Part shown: positions 19,739 through 29,037 of the stretch, one piece after another
Layout of the letters: each line of letters starts with the position of its first letter
How positions within the stretch are numbered: the first letter of the stretch is position 1
NCBI RefSeq assembly: GCF_029392315.1
Contig: NZ_CP113939.1
Location: 1,798,001-1,862,000, forward strand
Source of the DNA: Bifidobacterium sp. ESL0690
GTDB taxonomy: Bacteria > Actinomycetota > Actinomycetes > Actinomycetales > Bifidobacteriaceae
Direction of reading: 5' to 3'
Length of the DNA: 64,000 bases
The notes under the pieces: model-generated
The model's database searches: none
What the model was told of the DNA's origin: nothing
What the model saw: the letters and a program-made list of their open reading frames with translations, nothing else
Translations under genes and position numbers: made by a program

Positions 19739-21121
19739 CTACTTTCGCAGGCCGGCCTTGCGTTCCTGCTCTTTGATCGTGGCCTTGTCGTACGGGTCGT
19801 CGATGAAGCGGCTCAGCACGCATTCGCCGTGGGCAGGCAGGTCTTCGGAGACGGCGAAGGCGTTGATCAGCGACGCCAGCGGCTTCAGGCCCTGCTCGTC
19901 GTATTCGATGACTTCGATCGGCTTCATGAAGGTGTGCACGCCGAGACCGCAGGCGAAGCGAGCGGTGCCGCCGGTGGGCAGCACGTGGTTGGAGCCGGAC
20001 ATGTAGTCGCCCAGCGGAACCGGCGAATACGGGCCGCGGAAGATGGCGCCGGCGTTCTTGATACGCTTGACGACCTCGTCTGCGTTCTCGGTCTGAATCT
20101 CCAAATGCTCGGCGGCATAGGCGTTGGCCGCATCCACCGACTGATCGAGATTGTCGGTGAGAATGATGCCCGACTGACGACCGGTGAGCGCAGTGGAGAC
20201 ACGTTCGTGCGACATGGTGCGCGGCACGCGGTAATCAAGGCTTTCCTGCACCTTCTTGGCCAGCTCCTCGCTGTCGGTAAACAGTACGGATCCGGCGAGC
20301 TCGTCATGTTCGGCCTGGCTGATCAAATCCGCCGCCACCCAGCTCGGGTTTGCGGTCTTGTCCGCGATAATGGCGATTTCGCTGGGTCCCGCCACCGCGT
20401 CGATGCCGACGATGCCTGAAACCATGCCCTTGGCCGTAGCCACGAAGATGTTGCCCGGACCGGTGATCTTGTCGACCGGTTCGCAAAGCACTTCGCCGTC
20501 CTGCGGCTCGCTTCCGTTGGCGCCGTATGCGAACATGGCGATGGCCTGTGCCCCACCGACCGCGTAGACCTCATCGACGCCAAGAATGGCGCAGGTTGCG
20601 AGGATGGTCTTGTTGGGCAAACCGTTGTTATCAGCGTTCGGAGGTGTGGCGATGGCCAGCGACGAGACACCGGCGACCTGGGCCGGTACGGCGTTCATGA
20701 TCACAGAAGTCGGATAGACCGCCTTGCCACCGGGCACATAGAGGCCGACACGCTCGACGGGAACCCAGCGTTCGGCAACGCGAGCGCCTTCGGCCAAGTC
20801 GGTGTAGAAGTCCTTCGGCACCTGCGAAGCGCAGACCTTGCGGATACGACGCACCGATTCCTCGATAGCGGCACGAACCTCCGGATCCAGCTCTTCGAGC
20901 GCACTCTGCATCGCCTCGACGGGCACGCGCAGATGATGCGGACGGATATGGTCGAACTTCTCCTCAAAATCGCGCAAGGCCGCAGCACCGCGGGCCTTTA
21001 CGTCGTCGAGGATGGGACGCACAGCGCTGCTGGCTTCGTTCGTACCCATTTCGGCACGAGGCATAGCCTCCAGCATCTGTGCTCTGGTGAGGCGCTTTCC
21101 GCGCAGGTCAATGATTCGCAT
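19739..21121 (-). CDS. hisD: Histidinol dehydrogenase
   Basis: Zn-dependent four-electron oxidation of histidinol to histidine, with NAD+. 460 aa from the ATG at 21121 (MRIIDLRGKR); upstream in-frame ATGs at 21136 and 21178 add non-conserved residues. Family signatures: 'GLYVPGGKAVYPTSVIMNA', 'DKITGPGNIFVATAKG', the Zn and catalytic region 'SQAEHDE', 'AAEHLEIQTE', and 'YMSGSNHVLPTGG'. First gene of the his cluster, downstream of dnaE. Confidence 0.96.
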   Translation of the reverse strand: MRIIDLRGKRLTRAQMLEAMPRAEMGTNEASSAVRPILDDVKARGAAALRDFEEKFDHIRPHHLRVPVEAMQSALEELDPEVRAAIEESVRRIRKVCASQVPKDFYTDLAEGARVAERWVPVERVGLYVPGGKAVYPTSVIMNAVPAQVAGVSSLAIATPPNADNNGLPNKTILATCAILGVDEVYAVGGAQAIAMFAYGANGSEPQDGEVLCEPVDKITGPGNIFVATAKGMVSGIVGIDAVAGPSEIAIIADKTANPSWVAADLISQAEHDELAGSVLFTDSEELAKKVQESLDYRVPRTMSHERVSTALTGRQSGIILTDNLDQSVDAANAYAAEHLEIQTENADEVVKRIKNAGAIFRGPYSPVPLGDYMSGSNHVLPTGGTARFACGLGVHTFMKPIEVIEYDEQGLKPLASLINAFAVSEDLPAHGECVLSRFIDDPYDKATIKEQERKAGLRK

Positions 21122-21255
21122 TGTGTTATTTTCCATACCTCTATATCGTATTCCGCGCGATGTATCGGTATGAGACACAACTCACATTCTGAGATTCATT
21201 GTCCATCTGAACAACGTGTTGCATCACTTTGCGTTTGCGGTGCAAAATACTGCTC

Positions 21256-24200
21256 CTACGCCGCAGGCAGGCACTTCGGGCCGAAGAGAATCTTGATCTC
21301 GGCGAACAGCGACGTGTCACGTTTTACGCGGAACCTGTCGCCGAACGTCAGCACCCTAGCGTTGCCGTCGGAATCCATAATGGCCAATTTGACCTCGCAC
21401 ATGCCGGGATGATTGGTGATGATCTTTCCCAGTTGCATGACATGCGGTCGGTTCAACGCGGTCTTTGGCAAGGTGAGCACCAACGGCCGTTCGTCTTCGG
21501 CTACTAGGTTCGGGACGTTCATCTCGTTGGCGCGCATGCTCACCGTTTCGTCTCGCAGCTCGATCTGACCGCGAATCTGCACCACTTCGTCGACGGCCAT
21601 CGATTCGGCCGCAGAAGTATAGGCGCGTCCGAAGAACATGCACTGGATGGAACTTTCCATATCCTCGATGGTGACGATGGCCCAAGGGTTACCCTTCTTG
21701 GAGACGCGCCGATCGACGGAAGTGATAAGCCCTGCGATGGTGACCTGCTGGCGGTCGTCCATCTTCGGAGCACTGTTGATCAACTGTGCGATGGACATGT
21801 CTCGCAGGCTGTTCAAAACGGAAGCCATGCCGGAAAGCGGGTGATCGGAGACATAAAGGCCAAGCATTTCGCGCTCGAAGTTCAGTTTGGTCTTCTTGTC
21901 CCATTCCTCGATGTCGGGCACGCTGACCTGAGCGTCACCCATCGCGTCCTCACCGGACCCATCGCCGCCGTCGCCGTCTGATCCGAGGTCGCTGAACAAG
22001 TCGAACTGGCCTTCGGCCTGCTTGCGTTTGAGACTGATCACCGAATCGATGGCAGGTTCGTGAATCTGGAAGAGCGCACGGCGGTTCGGATCGATGGAAT
22101 CGAAGGCACCGGCCTTGATCAGCGATTCCACGAGACGCTTGTTGAGCACGCTCAACGGCACACGACGGATGAAGTCCATGAAGTTGATGTATTTGCCGCG
22201 CTTGCTCTCGCGCTCGGCGATGATGTCTTGCACCGGGTTGTCGCCGACGTTGCGGATGGCACCGAGGCCGAAACGGATGATGTTGCCGACAGGGGCGTAT
22301 TCGAGCCGGGATTCGTTGACGTCCGGCGGCAGCACCTTGATGCCCATGCGCCGCGCTTCGCCCAAGTAGAGCGCGGTCTTGTCTTTGTTGGTGCGTTCGT
22401 TCTGCAGGAGCGCGGCCATGAATTCCACCGGATAGTGGGTCTTGAGATACGCGGTCCAGTAGGAAATAAGCCCGTAGGCCGCGGAATGGGCCTTGTTGAA
22501 CGCGTAACCGGAGAACGGCACGAGGATGTCCCAGACGTCCTGAGCGGCCTTCTGCGAGTAACCGTGCTCCTTCATGCCCTCGAAGAACGGACCTTGCTCC
22601 TTGGCCAGCACTTCGGGCTTCTTCTTGCCCATCGCGCGTCGCAGCACGTCCGCTCGGCCCAGAGAGTAGCCGGCGAGGATTCGAGCGGCGGACTGCACCT
22701 GCTCCTGATAGACGATCAGGCCGTAGGTCTCGTCGAGCACCGGGGCGAGCGCCTCAGCCACCTCGTCGTTGATCGGGGTGATGGGCTGCAAACCGTTCTT
22801 GCGCTTGGCGTAGTTGTTGTGCGAGTCCATATCCATCGGGCCCGGGCGGTAGAGGGCGATGAGTGCCGAAATATCGTTGAAGTTATCGGGCTTGAGACTC
22901 TTGAGCAGGGCCCGCATCCCGTCGCCATCGAGCTGGAAGACACCGAGGGTGTCGCCTCGGGTCAGAAGCGCGTAGGTCTCCTTGTCGTCGAGCGGAATCT
23001 TGGTGTAGTCGATGGGCTCCTTGCCGTTGAGCTCGATGTTCTTCAAGGTGTCGCGGATGACCGTCAAGTTGGAGAGGCCGAGGAAGTCGTTCTTGACCAG
23101 CCCCAGCGTTTCACAGGTATGGTATTCGAAGGTCGTGGTCACCGTGCCATCGGTGCGTTCCAGCAGCGGCGAGGTGTCGGTGATCGGCGTGGCCGACATG
23201 ATGGTGGCGCAGGCGTGCACTCCGGTCTGCCGAATCAGGCCTTCGATGCCCTTGGCCTCGTCGGTGATGCGCTTGGCGTCGGGGTCGGAATCGTAAAGTT
23301 CGCGGAATTCGCGCGCTTCGGCGTACTTCTTGGAGGCCGGGTCGAACATCTCCTTGAGACTGGCGTCCTTGCCGTTCTTGCTCGGCGGCAGCGCCTTGAC
23401 GATGCGGTCGCCCACGGAGAATTCATAGCCCATGATTCGCGCGGAATCCTTCAGCGCCTGCTTGGTCTTGATGGTGCCATAGATGACGCACTGCGCCACC
23501 TTGTCGTGCCCGTATTTGTCGGCCACGTAATCGAGTACCTTCTGGCGGCCTTCCGGGTCGAAATCGATATCGATATCAGGCAGCGAGACGCGCTCAGGAT
23601 TGAGGAAGCGTTCGAAGATCAGGCCATGCTTCAGCGGGTCGAGTTCGGTGATGCCCATGGCGTAGGCCACCATCGAGCCTGCCGCGGAACCACGGCCGGG
23701 GCCGACCATCACGCCGTGGGTCTTGGCCCAGTTGATGTAGTCGGCGACCACGAGGAAGTAGCCGCAGAACTGCATCTGGCAGATCACGCCGCACTCGTAG
23801 TCGGCCTGTTTGCGAACATTGTCGGGAACGCTACCCTCGTAACGTTTTTCGAGACCTTGCTGCACGTCGTGCAGGAAGAGCGAGGTCTCGTCCCAACCGT
23901 CCGGGCAGTCGAAAAGCGGCATGAACGCGCCGTCTTCATGGTCATCGAACATCACGTTGCAACGTTCGGCCACTTCCAGCGTGTTGTCGCAGGCCTCGGG
24001 CAGATCCTTGAACAGTGCACGCATTTCCTCGGCCGACTTGATGTAGTAGCCGGAACCGTCGAATTTGAAACGGTCCGGGTCGTCCAGATGCGAACCGGAA
24101 TTGATGCAGAGCATCGCGTCCTGCGAACCGCGATCGGCTTCGTGAACGTAGTGGGAATCGTTGGTGGCGATGATGGGGGCACCAAGGTCTTTGGCGATCT

Positions 24201-24828
24201 TGAGCAGGTCGGCGGAGACGCGCTTTTCGATTTCCAGATTGTGATCCATCAGTTCGACGTAGAAATTATCTTTGCCAAAAATATCCTGCAGCTGGTGCGC
24301 GGCACGCAAGGCCTCCTTGTATTGGCCAAGACGCAACCTGGTCTGGACGATACCCGACGGGCATCCTGTGGTTCCGATGACACCCTTGTGATAGGTCTGA
24401 AGCACGTCATAATCCATACGGGGCCACTTGCCCACACGGCCTTCGAGATTGGCCACGGACGAGGCCTTCATCAGGTTGACCAACCCCTCGTCGTTTTCGG
24501 CCCAGAGCGTCATATGGGTGATGAAGCCGCCACCGGAGACGTCATCACTGCGCTGGGCTTCCGTGCCCCAATGCACGCGGCCCTTGTCCGTCCTCGAAGT
24601 TTCAGGCGTAACGTAGGCTTCAATGCCGATAATCGGCTTGATACCGGCGTTTACAGCCGTGCTCCACATTTCGTAGGCACCGTGCATATTGCCGTGGTCG
24701 GTGATGCCGATGGCGGGCATTTCGAGTTCCTTGGCACGATTGACCAAATCGGGAATCTTGGATGCGCCGTCAAGCAGCGAGTAATGCGTATGGTTATGCA
24801 ATTGAACAAAGTTTCCCGAATGAGCCAT
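21256..24828 (-). CDS. dnaE: DNA polymerase III alpha subunit
   Basis: Catalytic subunit of the replicative polymerase, 1190 aa, the DnaE1 type. The N-terminal PHP domain starts 'VQLHNHTHYSLLDGAS' and keeps its His residues; in many actinobacteria PHP gives proofreading. The polymerase core includes GRGSAAGS near residue 380 and the catalytic aspartates in PDIDIDFD near 418. An OB-fold follows near residue 1020 ('VTIAGLITSVDRR'). An acidic Gly/Asp patch near 955 looks like a linker. I start at 24828 (MAHSGNF); a further ATG lies three codons upstream. The frame on the opposite strand is a shadow. Confidence 0.97.
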   Translation of the reverse strand: MAHSGNFVQLHNHTHYSLLDGASKIPDLVNRAKELEMPAIGITDHGNMHGAYEMWSTAVNAGIKPIIGIEAYVTPETSRTDKGRVHWGTEAQRSDDVSGGGFITHMTLWAENDEGLVNLMKASSVANLEGRVGKWPRMDYDVLQTYHKGVIGTTGCPSGIVQTRLRLGQYKEALRAAHQLQDIFGKDNFYVELMDHNLEIEKRVSADLLKIAKDLGAPIIATNDSHYVHEADRGSQDAMLCINSGSHLDDPDRFKFDGSGYYIKSAEEMRALFKDLPEACDNTLEVAERCNVMFDDHEDGAFMPLFDCPDGWDETSLFLHDVQQGLEKRYEGSVPDNVRKQADYECGVICQMQFCGYFLVVADYINWAKTHGVMVGPGRGSAAGSMVAYAMGITELDPLKHGLIFERFLNPERVSLPDIDIDFDPEGRQKVLDYVADKYGHDKVAQCVIYGTIKTKQALKDSARIMGYEFSVGDRIVKALPPSKNGKDASLKEMFDPASKKYAEAREFRELYDSDPDAKRITDEAKGIEGLIRQTGVHACATIMSATPITDTSPLLERTDGTVTTTFEYHTCETLGLVKNDFLGLSNLTVIRDTLKNIELNGKEPIDYTKIPLDDKETYALLTRGDTLGVFQLDGDGMRALLKSLKPDNFNDISALIALYRPGPMDMDSHNNYAKRKNGLQPITPINDEVAEALAPVLDETYGLIVYQEQVQSAARILAGYSLGRADVLRRAMGKKKPEVLAKEQGPFFEGMKEHGYSQKAAQDVWDILVPFSGYAFNKAHSAAYGLISYWTAYLKTHYPVEFMAALLQNERTNKDKTALYLGEARRMGIKVLPPDVNESRLEYAPVGNIIRFGLGAIRNVGDNPVQDIIAERESKRGKYINFMDFIRRVPLSVLNKRLVESLIKAGAFDSIDPNRRALFQIHEPAIDSVISLKRKQAEGQFDLFSDLGSDGDGGDGSGEDAMGDAQVSVPDIEEWDKKTKLNFEREMLGLYVSDHPLSGMASVLNSLRDMSIAQLINSAPKMDDRQQVTIAGLITSVDRRVSKKGNPWAIVTIEDMESSIQCMFFGRAYTSAAESMAVDEVVQIRGQIELRDETVSMRANEMNVPNLVAEDERPLVLTLPKTALNRPHVMQLGKIITNHPGMCEVKLAIMDSDGNARVLTFGDRFRVKRDTSLFAEIKILFGPKCLPAA

Positions 24829-24909
24829 GCTCTCCACGATACCGAGCCGGTCAGACGCTGAAAGCCTTTAGCGAACCATTTTCGACTAGATGTTATTCGC
24901 TACCAAAAT

Positions 24910-25836
24910 CTATTCTTTTTCGCGCTTGTCCTCGCGCACGATACCGAGCGCATGCGCCAAATCCCCGGGATAGCGGGATTCCACTACCGTGCGAACGTGC
25001 GTACGGGGATGCCTGAACTCAAGACGCATGGCATGCAGCCACTGGCGGGTCAAGCCCAGACGTTCAGCCAACACAGGATTCGCGCCGTACATCGAGTCCC
25101 CTACCAACGGGTGGCCGATGGAAGAAAAATGCACACGGATCTGGTGGGTACGGCCGGTTTCGAGATTGACGCTCACGAGCGTAGCCTCGCTGAAGCGTTC
25201 CAGCACGTCCCAGTGAGTGACTGCTTTTTTGCCAAGCGGTGTGACGGTGAAACGGAAGTCTGAGACTTTCGCCCTTCCGATAGGCGCTTCGATAGTCGCT
25301 TTGTCGTGGGTCAGGTTGCCCTGTACCAGGGCGTGATAAATCTTGATGACTTCGTGATGAGCGAATTGGCGGCGCATCTCGCGATAGGCCAAGTCGGACT
25401 TGCATACCAGCATGAGCCCGCTGGTGCCGACGTCGAGTCTGCTGACGATACCCTGCCTGCCGGGAGCGCCCATAGATGTGATATGCACTCCGCGGGCCAA
25501 GAGGCTGCCGAGCACCGTCGGCCCCGTCCAGCCGGTCGAAGCGTGCGCGGCGACACCAACGGGTTTGTCGACCACAACGACGTCGTCATCTTCATAGACG
25601 ACGGCCATGCCTTCAGCCAAGGGTTCCGGTTCCGGCTGTTTCTCCTCGATGTCGAATTCGACGGTATCGCCGCCCAACAGTGTGCCGGATTTTGAAATCT
25701 TATGCTGAAGAACGCTTACTTCGCCGGCCTCGATAAGTTCAACAGCCTTGGACCGCGAGACACCCAGCATTTTCGCCACAGCCACGTCAAATCTCTTGCC
25801 GATCAACGCATCGGGGGCTGGCACCAGGCGGCTCAT
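24910..25836 (-). CDS. rluD: RluA/RluD-family pseudouridine synthase
   Basis: Isomerises uridine to pseudouridine in rRNA, probably helix 69 of 23S rRNA as for RluD. 308 aa with an N-terminal S4 RNA-binding domain ('VAKMLGVSRSKAVELIEAG') and the catalytic motif 'SRLDVGTSGLML', which holds the active Asp. Position next to lspA is the standard arrangement in Gram-positive bacteria. The start overlaps the lspA stop by 4 bases (25833-25836), so the two are co-translated. Confidence 0.92.
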   Translation of the reverse strand: MSRLVPAPDALIGKRFDVAVAKMLGVSRSKAVELIEAGEVSVLQHKISKSGTLLGGDTVEFDIEEKQPEPEPLAEGMAVVYEDDDVVVVDKPVGVAAHASTGWTGPTVLGSLLARGVHITSMGAPGRQGIVSRLDVGTSGLMLVCKSDLAYREMRRQFAHHEVIKIYHALVQGNLTHDKATIEAPIGRAKVSDFRFTVTPLGKKAVTHWDVLERFSEATLVSVNLETGRTHQIRVHFSSIGHPLVGDSMYGANPVLAERLGLTRQWLHAMRLEFRHPRTHVRTVVESRYPGDLAHALGIVREDKREKE

Positions 25837-26444
25837 CGGCCGTCCGCTCCTCTATCCTCTACAGCTTTCACCGGTTCTTCCTGAATGTTCTTACGCTCTT
25901 GGCTGTCGTTGGGATTGTGGGCATCGCCGCTATCGTCACCGTCTTTGACGTCTTTCGCGCTGAACGGCACGTTGACCAACAGCAGGATGATGATGAGAAC
26001 GGCGGCAATCCCCAGTTCGATATCGGCCACATTACCCACGGACCAACCATAGTTGAGGAAATCCACTACTTTTCCGTTGAGGAATCCATGCGCGAAAATC
26101 ACCCTGTCGATGAGATTGCCGAAAGCCCCCGCAAAAGCGATAGTCAAAGCTGCCGTCCACCACAGTGAAACCGTGGTCAATGCCAGATACACAAGCGCCA
26201 CGCAGGCCACCAACGCAAGGCAGGAAATCAGCCATGTGACCGACGAGCCCATCCCCAGCGACGCACCAGGGTTATGAATCAGAGTCAGGCCAAGGAACCT
26301 GGGAATGACTATGACGGTCTTGCCGTCACCGAGTGCGGCTTGCGCCCACAGCTTGGTAAGGCGGTCGAGCAAAAGCGCCACAACCGCCACGATAACGAAA
26401 ACGGCCACACGAGTGCGCGGCCGTTTAGGTGATACATTTTTCAT
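25833..26444 (-). CDS. lspA: Lipoprotein signal peptidase (signal peptidase II)
   Basis: Membrane aspartyl protease that cuts prolipoprotein signal peptides before the lipidated Cys. 203 aa from the ATG at 26444; four membrane segments. The two catalytic aspartates are in 'GNLIDRV' and 'VGNVADIEL', and 'HNPGASLGM' is also a family motif. A polar C-terminal tail of about 40 residues, rich in Asp and Glu, extends beyond the usual length. No clear ribosome site is seen at this start. It overlaps rluD by 4 bases. Confidence 0.93.
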   Translation of the reverse strand: MKNVSPKRPRTRVAVFVIVAVVALLLDRLTKLWAQAALGDGKTVIVIPRFLGLTLIHNPGASLGMGSSVTWLISCLALVACVALVYLALTTVSLWWTAALTIAFAGAFGNLIDRVIFAHGFLNGKVVDFLNYGWSVGNVADIELGIAAVLIIILLLVNVPFSAKDVKDGDDSGDAHNPNDSQERKNIQEEPVKAVEDRGADGR

Positions 26445-26457
26445 ATCGATGGCCGAA

Positions 26458-27732
26458 TCAGTTCTTGGCTTCTTCCATCTTGTTGTACGTATTCGTATCA
26501 CTGACCTGGGAGACAAGCTGGCCCAAGAATTCGGTCAAGCGGGTACGATATTCGGTCTCAAACTGCTTGAGGCTCTGGATATTGGCCTCGATGACCTTGG
26601 ACTGCGAAGCGAGGTTATCGCGCACCTGCTGGGCATAGGTCTCGGCAGCGGAACGGGTCTTCTGATCGTACTCGGCAGCGCGACGCTGAACCTCAGACTC
26701 GTAGTTATCGGCAGAAGTGTGCTTCTGCGTGGAGTAATCGTCGGCGGCGCCACGGGTCTTCTGCGCATATGCATCGGCCTCGGAACGGGTCTGCTTGGAA
26801 TAGTCCTCGGCCTTGCCGCGAATCTGCTTGGAATACTCGTCGGATTCATTGCGCGTGCGGGTCGAATAGTCGTTGGCCTTGTTGACCAGCTCCTGATACT
26901 TGGTCTGGCTCGCGTCGGTGATTTCCTTGGCCTTGGCCTTGCCCTTGTCGACATACTGATCGTGCAGCTGCATGGCGAGCGTCAGCATGGCGGTCGCGCG
27001 CTCAGGTTCGCTGTTGGCTCCAGCAGCGGCCCCTGCAATCTTCTGCAAGCTGCCGGTCTCGGTGCTCGGTTCAAGCTTGGAGACCTGTGCACGCAGCTGA
27101 TTCTCACGCTGCCTGGATTCTTCGAGCTGGCGGGAAAGATCACGCATTTGCTGAGACTGCTGACTGGTGCTGGAAAGCTGCTTCTTGGCCTGCTCGAGCT
27201 CGCGGGAAAGCTTCTCGTTGCCGGCGCGGAACTCGTCGCGCTCGTGCTGGACGGCGACAAGCTGATTGTCGATGTCCTTCTTGCCTTGGGCCTGAGCGGC
27301 CTGGGCGGTGAGCTGATCGATCTGGGAATTCAAGCGATCGACCTGATCCTTCAACTGCTTGTTCTGTTCGGCCAGCGCCCTGTTGCTTTCCTCGGCCTCT
27401 GCGAGCTTGGAGGCATCGACACTTGCCGTTGCAGCCTGATTGGCAGCCTTCTGCTGCTGACTGGCCGCCGTCTTCAGGGTCTGGTTCTCACGGCTGAGGG
27501 TCTGGACCTGACTGGTCAGATCAGAAATCTTGGAATTGAGTTTGCTGACATCCGGGCCGAGCGACTGCGTCGACTGTCCGTTGCCGTTTGCCATAGCCTG
27601 CTTGCCGAGAGCTTCGACGGTCTCGGTGACCTGATCGAGGAAGTCATCAACCTCCTCAACGTCGTACCCTTCTTTAAAACGTACGGTTTGGAAGGCATGT
27701 TCCCTGATATCTTTCGGCGTTAACAGTGCCAT
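26458..27732 (-). CDS. divIVA: DivIVA-domain cell pole/septum protein (Wag31-like)
   Basis: 424-aa coiled-coil scaffold that in actinobacteria marks curved membrane at poles and septa and directs wall growth. The N-terminus carries the DivIVA domain 'FKEGYDVEEVDDFLDQV' preceded by 'LTPKDIREHAFQTVRF'. The rest is long coiled coil, with a section near residues 260-380 of repeated 'YSxQxRxxADxYAxxTR'-type units. Placement after yggT in the ftsZ cluster matches wag31. ATG with GAGGTG upstream. A much shorter DivIVA paralogue stands immediately upstream. Confidence 0.93.
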   Translation of the reverse strand: MALLTPKDIREHAFQTVRFKEGYDVEEVDDFLDQVTETVEALGKQAMANGNGQSTQSLGPDVSKLNSKISDLTSQVQTLSRENQTLKTAASQQQKAANQAATASVDASKLAEAEESNRALAEQNKQLKDQVDRLNSQIDQLTAQAAQAQGKKDIDNQLVAVQHERDEFRAGNEKLSRELEQAKKQLSSTSQQSQQMRDLSRQLEESRQRENQLRAQVSKLEPSTETGSLQKIAGAAAGANSEPERATAMLTLAMQLHDQYVDKGKAKAKEITDASQTKYQELVNKANDYSTRTRNESDEYSKQIRGKAEDYSKQTRSEADAYAQKTRGAADDYSTQKHTSADNYESEVQRRAAEYDQKTRSAAETYAQQVRDNLASQSKVIEANIQSLKQFETEYRTRLTEFLGQLVSQVSDTNTYNKMEEAKN

Positions 27733-27853
27733 AAACTTTTACACCTCACTTTGGGCATGATGCCTCTGATTTTTTGACTCTTGAATAGATGTTATACCAT
27801 ACAGTCTACCGTCAGTTTCGGGAATCCCGCATAGATACTTGTTATAAGTTTGT

Positions 27854-28210
27854 CTATTGCTCCCATGAAACCTGTTGCGAAGACGAGAATCCGCCATCGT
27901 TTTGTTCACTCTGTAGACCTTGTGAAGACGGGAACCCATAACTTGGTTGTCCGGTCTGCGGGCCTTGCGAGGAAAACGGCGACGACGCCTGCGACACGAA
28001 ATTCTGATTAGCGGTTCCCGCAGCAAAGCCCATGCCGGAAGGTGAGCCTGAAAGTTGGCCCTGCAGATAGGAAATCTGCCGTTCCTCTTCGGCCAAGGTG
28101 TGCGCGACCTGATCCAGGAAATCATCGACTTCTTCGACATCATAGCCTTCTTTAAAACGAACCGTCTGGAACGCTTTATTACGTACTTCTTCTGCAGAGA
28201 GTAATGCCAT
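27854..28210 (-). CDS. Short DivIVA-domain protein
   Basis: 118 aa. Residues 1-50 are almost identical in pattern to the N-terminus of the next gene ('VRFKEGYDVEEVDDFLDQV'), then the protein turns to a Gln, Ser and Pro-rich tail without a coiled coil. It therefore has the membrane-binding and dimer part of DivIVA but lacks the polymerising rod. It might cap or modulate DivIVA assemblies; that is inference from domain content. ATG with AAAGG 5 bases upstream, in the run yggT-this-divIVA. Confidence 0.88.
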   Translation of the reverse strand: MALLSAEEVRNKAFQTVRFKEGYDVEEVDDFLDQVAHTLAEEERQISYLQGQLSGSPSGMGFAAGTANQNFVSQASSPFSSQGPQTGQPSYGFPSSQGLQSEQNDGGFSSSQQVSWEQ

Positions 28211-28248
28211 GATGACCTTTCAGTACACATAAACCAAATTGATATTAG

Positions 28249-28527
28249 CTAAATGATGAAATCCACTACCGCAAGGATAAACCACAAAACTACGGGCGTA
28301 ACGTCCAAACCCATGTTGCCCATCCGGATAACGGGGATGAAGCGCCCCAACCAACGCAGCGGCGGATCGGTCAATATGTAGAAGACATTGACAATCGACC
28401 TGATCACGCGGCCTGGACGCCAACCAGGTATCAACGCGAACACCCAATCGATAAGCACCCTGATGAGGAGCACCGTCGAGTAGACGGCGATAACCCATTT
28501 GATCAGACTAAGGACGGTAATCAACAT
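28249..28527 (-). CDS. yggT: YggT family membrane protein
   Basis: 92-aa inner-membrane protein with two hydrophobic segments (residues about 3-25 and 60-90), separated by 'GWRPGRVIRSIVNVFYILTD', the conserved YggT core. YggT proteins lie between sepF and divIVA in many Gram-positive division clusters and may help membrane organisation at the septum. ATG with TGAGG upstream; it follows the sepF stop by 6 bp, clearly one operon. Confidence 0.9.
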   Translation of the reverse strand: MLITVLSLIKWVIAVYSTVLLIRVLIDWVFALIPGWRPGRVIRSIVNVFYILTDPPLRWLGRFIPVIRMGNMGLDVTPVVLWFILAVVDFII

Positions 28528-28533
28528 AAAGCC

Positions 28534-29016
28534 TCAGAACAGGCCGTCTTCGGACTCATCGGATGATGACTGGTCCACCTTGATGTTGACCTGCGCGGGG
28601 CTCAACAGGAAGACCCTGGGGGTGACGCGTTCGAGCGAGCCACGGACACCGAAGACCACACCCGCCGAAAAATCGACGATGCGGTAAGCGACGGCTTCGG
28701 AGACACCCGTAAGGTTCAAAACCACCGGAATGCCGTCGCGGATGGCGCGGCCAACCTTTTGCGCTTCGTCATAGGACTTGGGATGAATGGTGGTGATGCG
28801 GTTGATGCGGCCCGGGAAAGGCTTGGCGGCGCGCGAAGACGAGGTGCTCTCCTGGGTGGAAACCGGGGAGGTTTGCGTGGCGATCGGCGTCACGTTGCTG
28901 TCCGAGTCGAAAGCCGTAGGTGCGGCATCCCCGGTCTCTTGCATTTCGTCGTCGTCATCGTCGACAACGTCAGCCATACCAAGATATGACATCGCCTTTT
29001 TCATGTATCCAGCCAT
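28534..29016 (-). CDS. sepF: Cell division protein SepF
   Basis: 160-aa FtsZ membrane anchor. An N-terminal amphipathic helix (MAGYMKKAMSYLGM) and an acidic linker are followed by the SepF core with 'IRDGIPVVLNLTGVSEAVAYRIVDF', here read only in part: 'VVLNLTGV' and 'RIVDFSAGVVFG' mark the fold. In actinobacteria, which lack FtsA, SepF is the main tether of FtsZ to the membrane. ATG with AAAGGA upstream, 21 bp after ftsZ. Confidence 0.94.
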   Translation of the reverse strand: MAGYMKKAMSYLGMADVVDDDDDEMQETGDAAPTAFDSDSNVTPIATQTSPVSTQESTSSSRAAKPFPGRINRITTIHPKSYDEAQKVGRAIRDGIPVVLNLTGVSEAVAYRIVDFSAGVVFGVRGSLERVTPRVFLLSPAQVNIKVDQSSSDESEDGLF

Positions 29017-29037
29017 AAAAATCCTTTCGTCTACTCT

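Noticed and set aside
22060..24861. 933-codon open frame on the plus strand opposite dnaE
   Set aside because: It mirrors dnaE in a GC-rich gene with strong codon bias. The minus-strand frame has all polymerase motifs; the plus-strand product has none.
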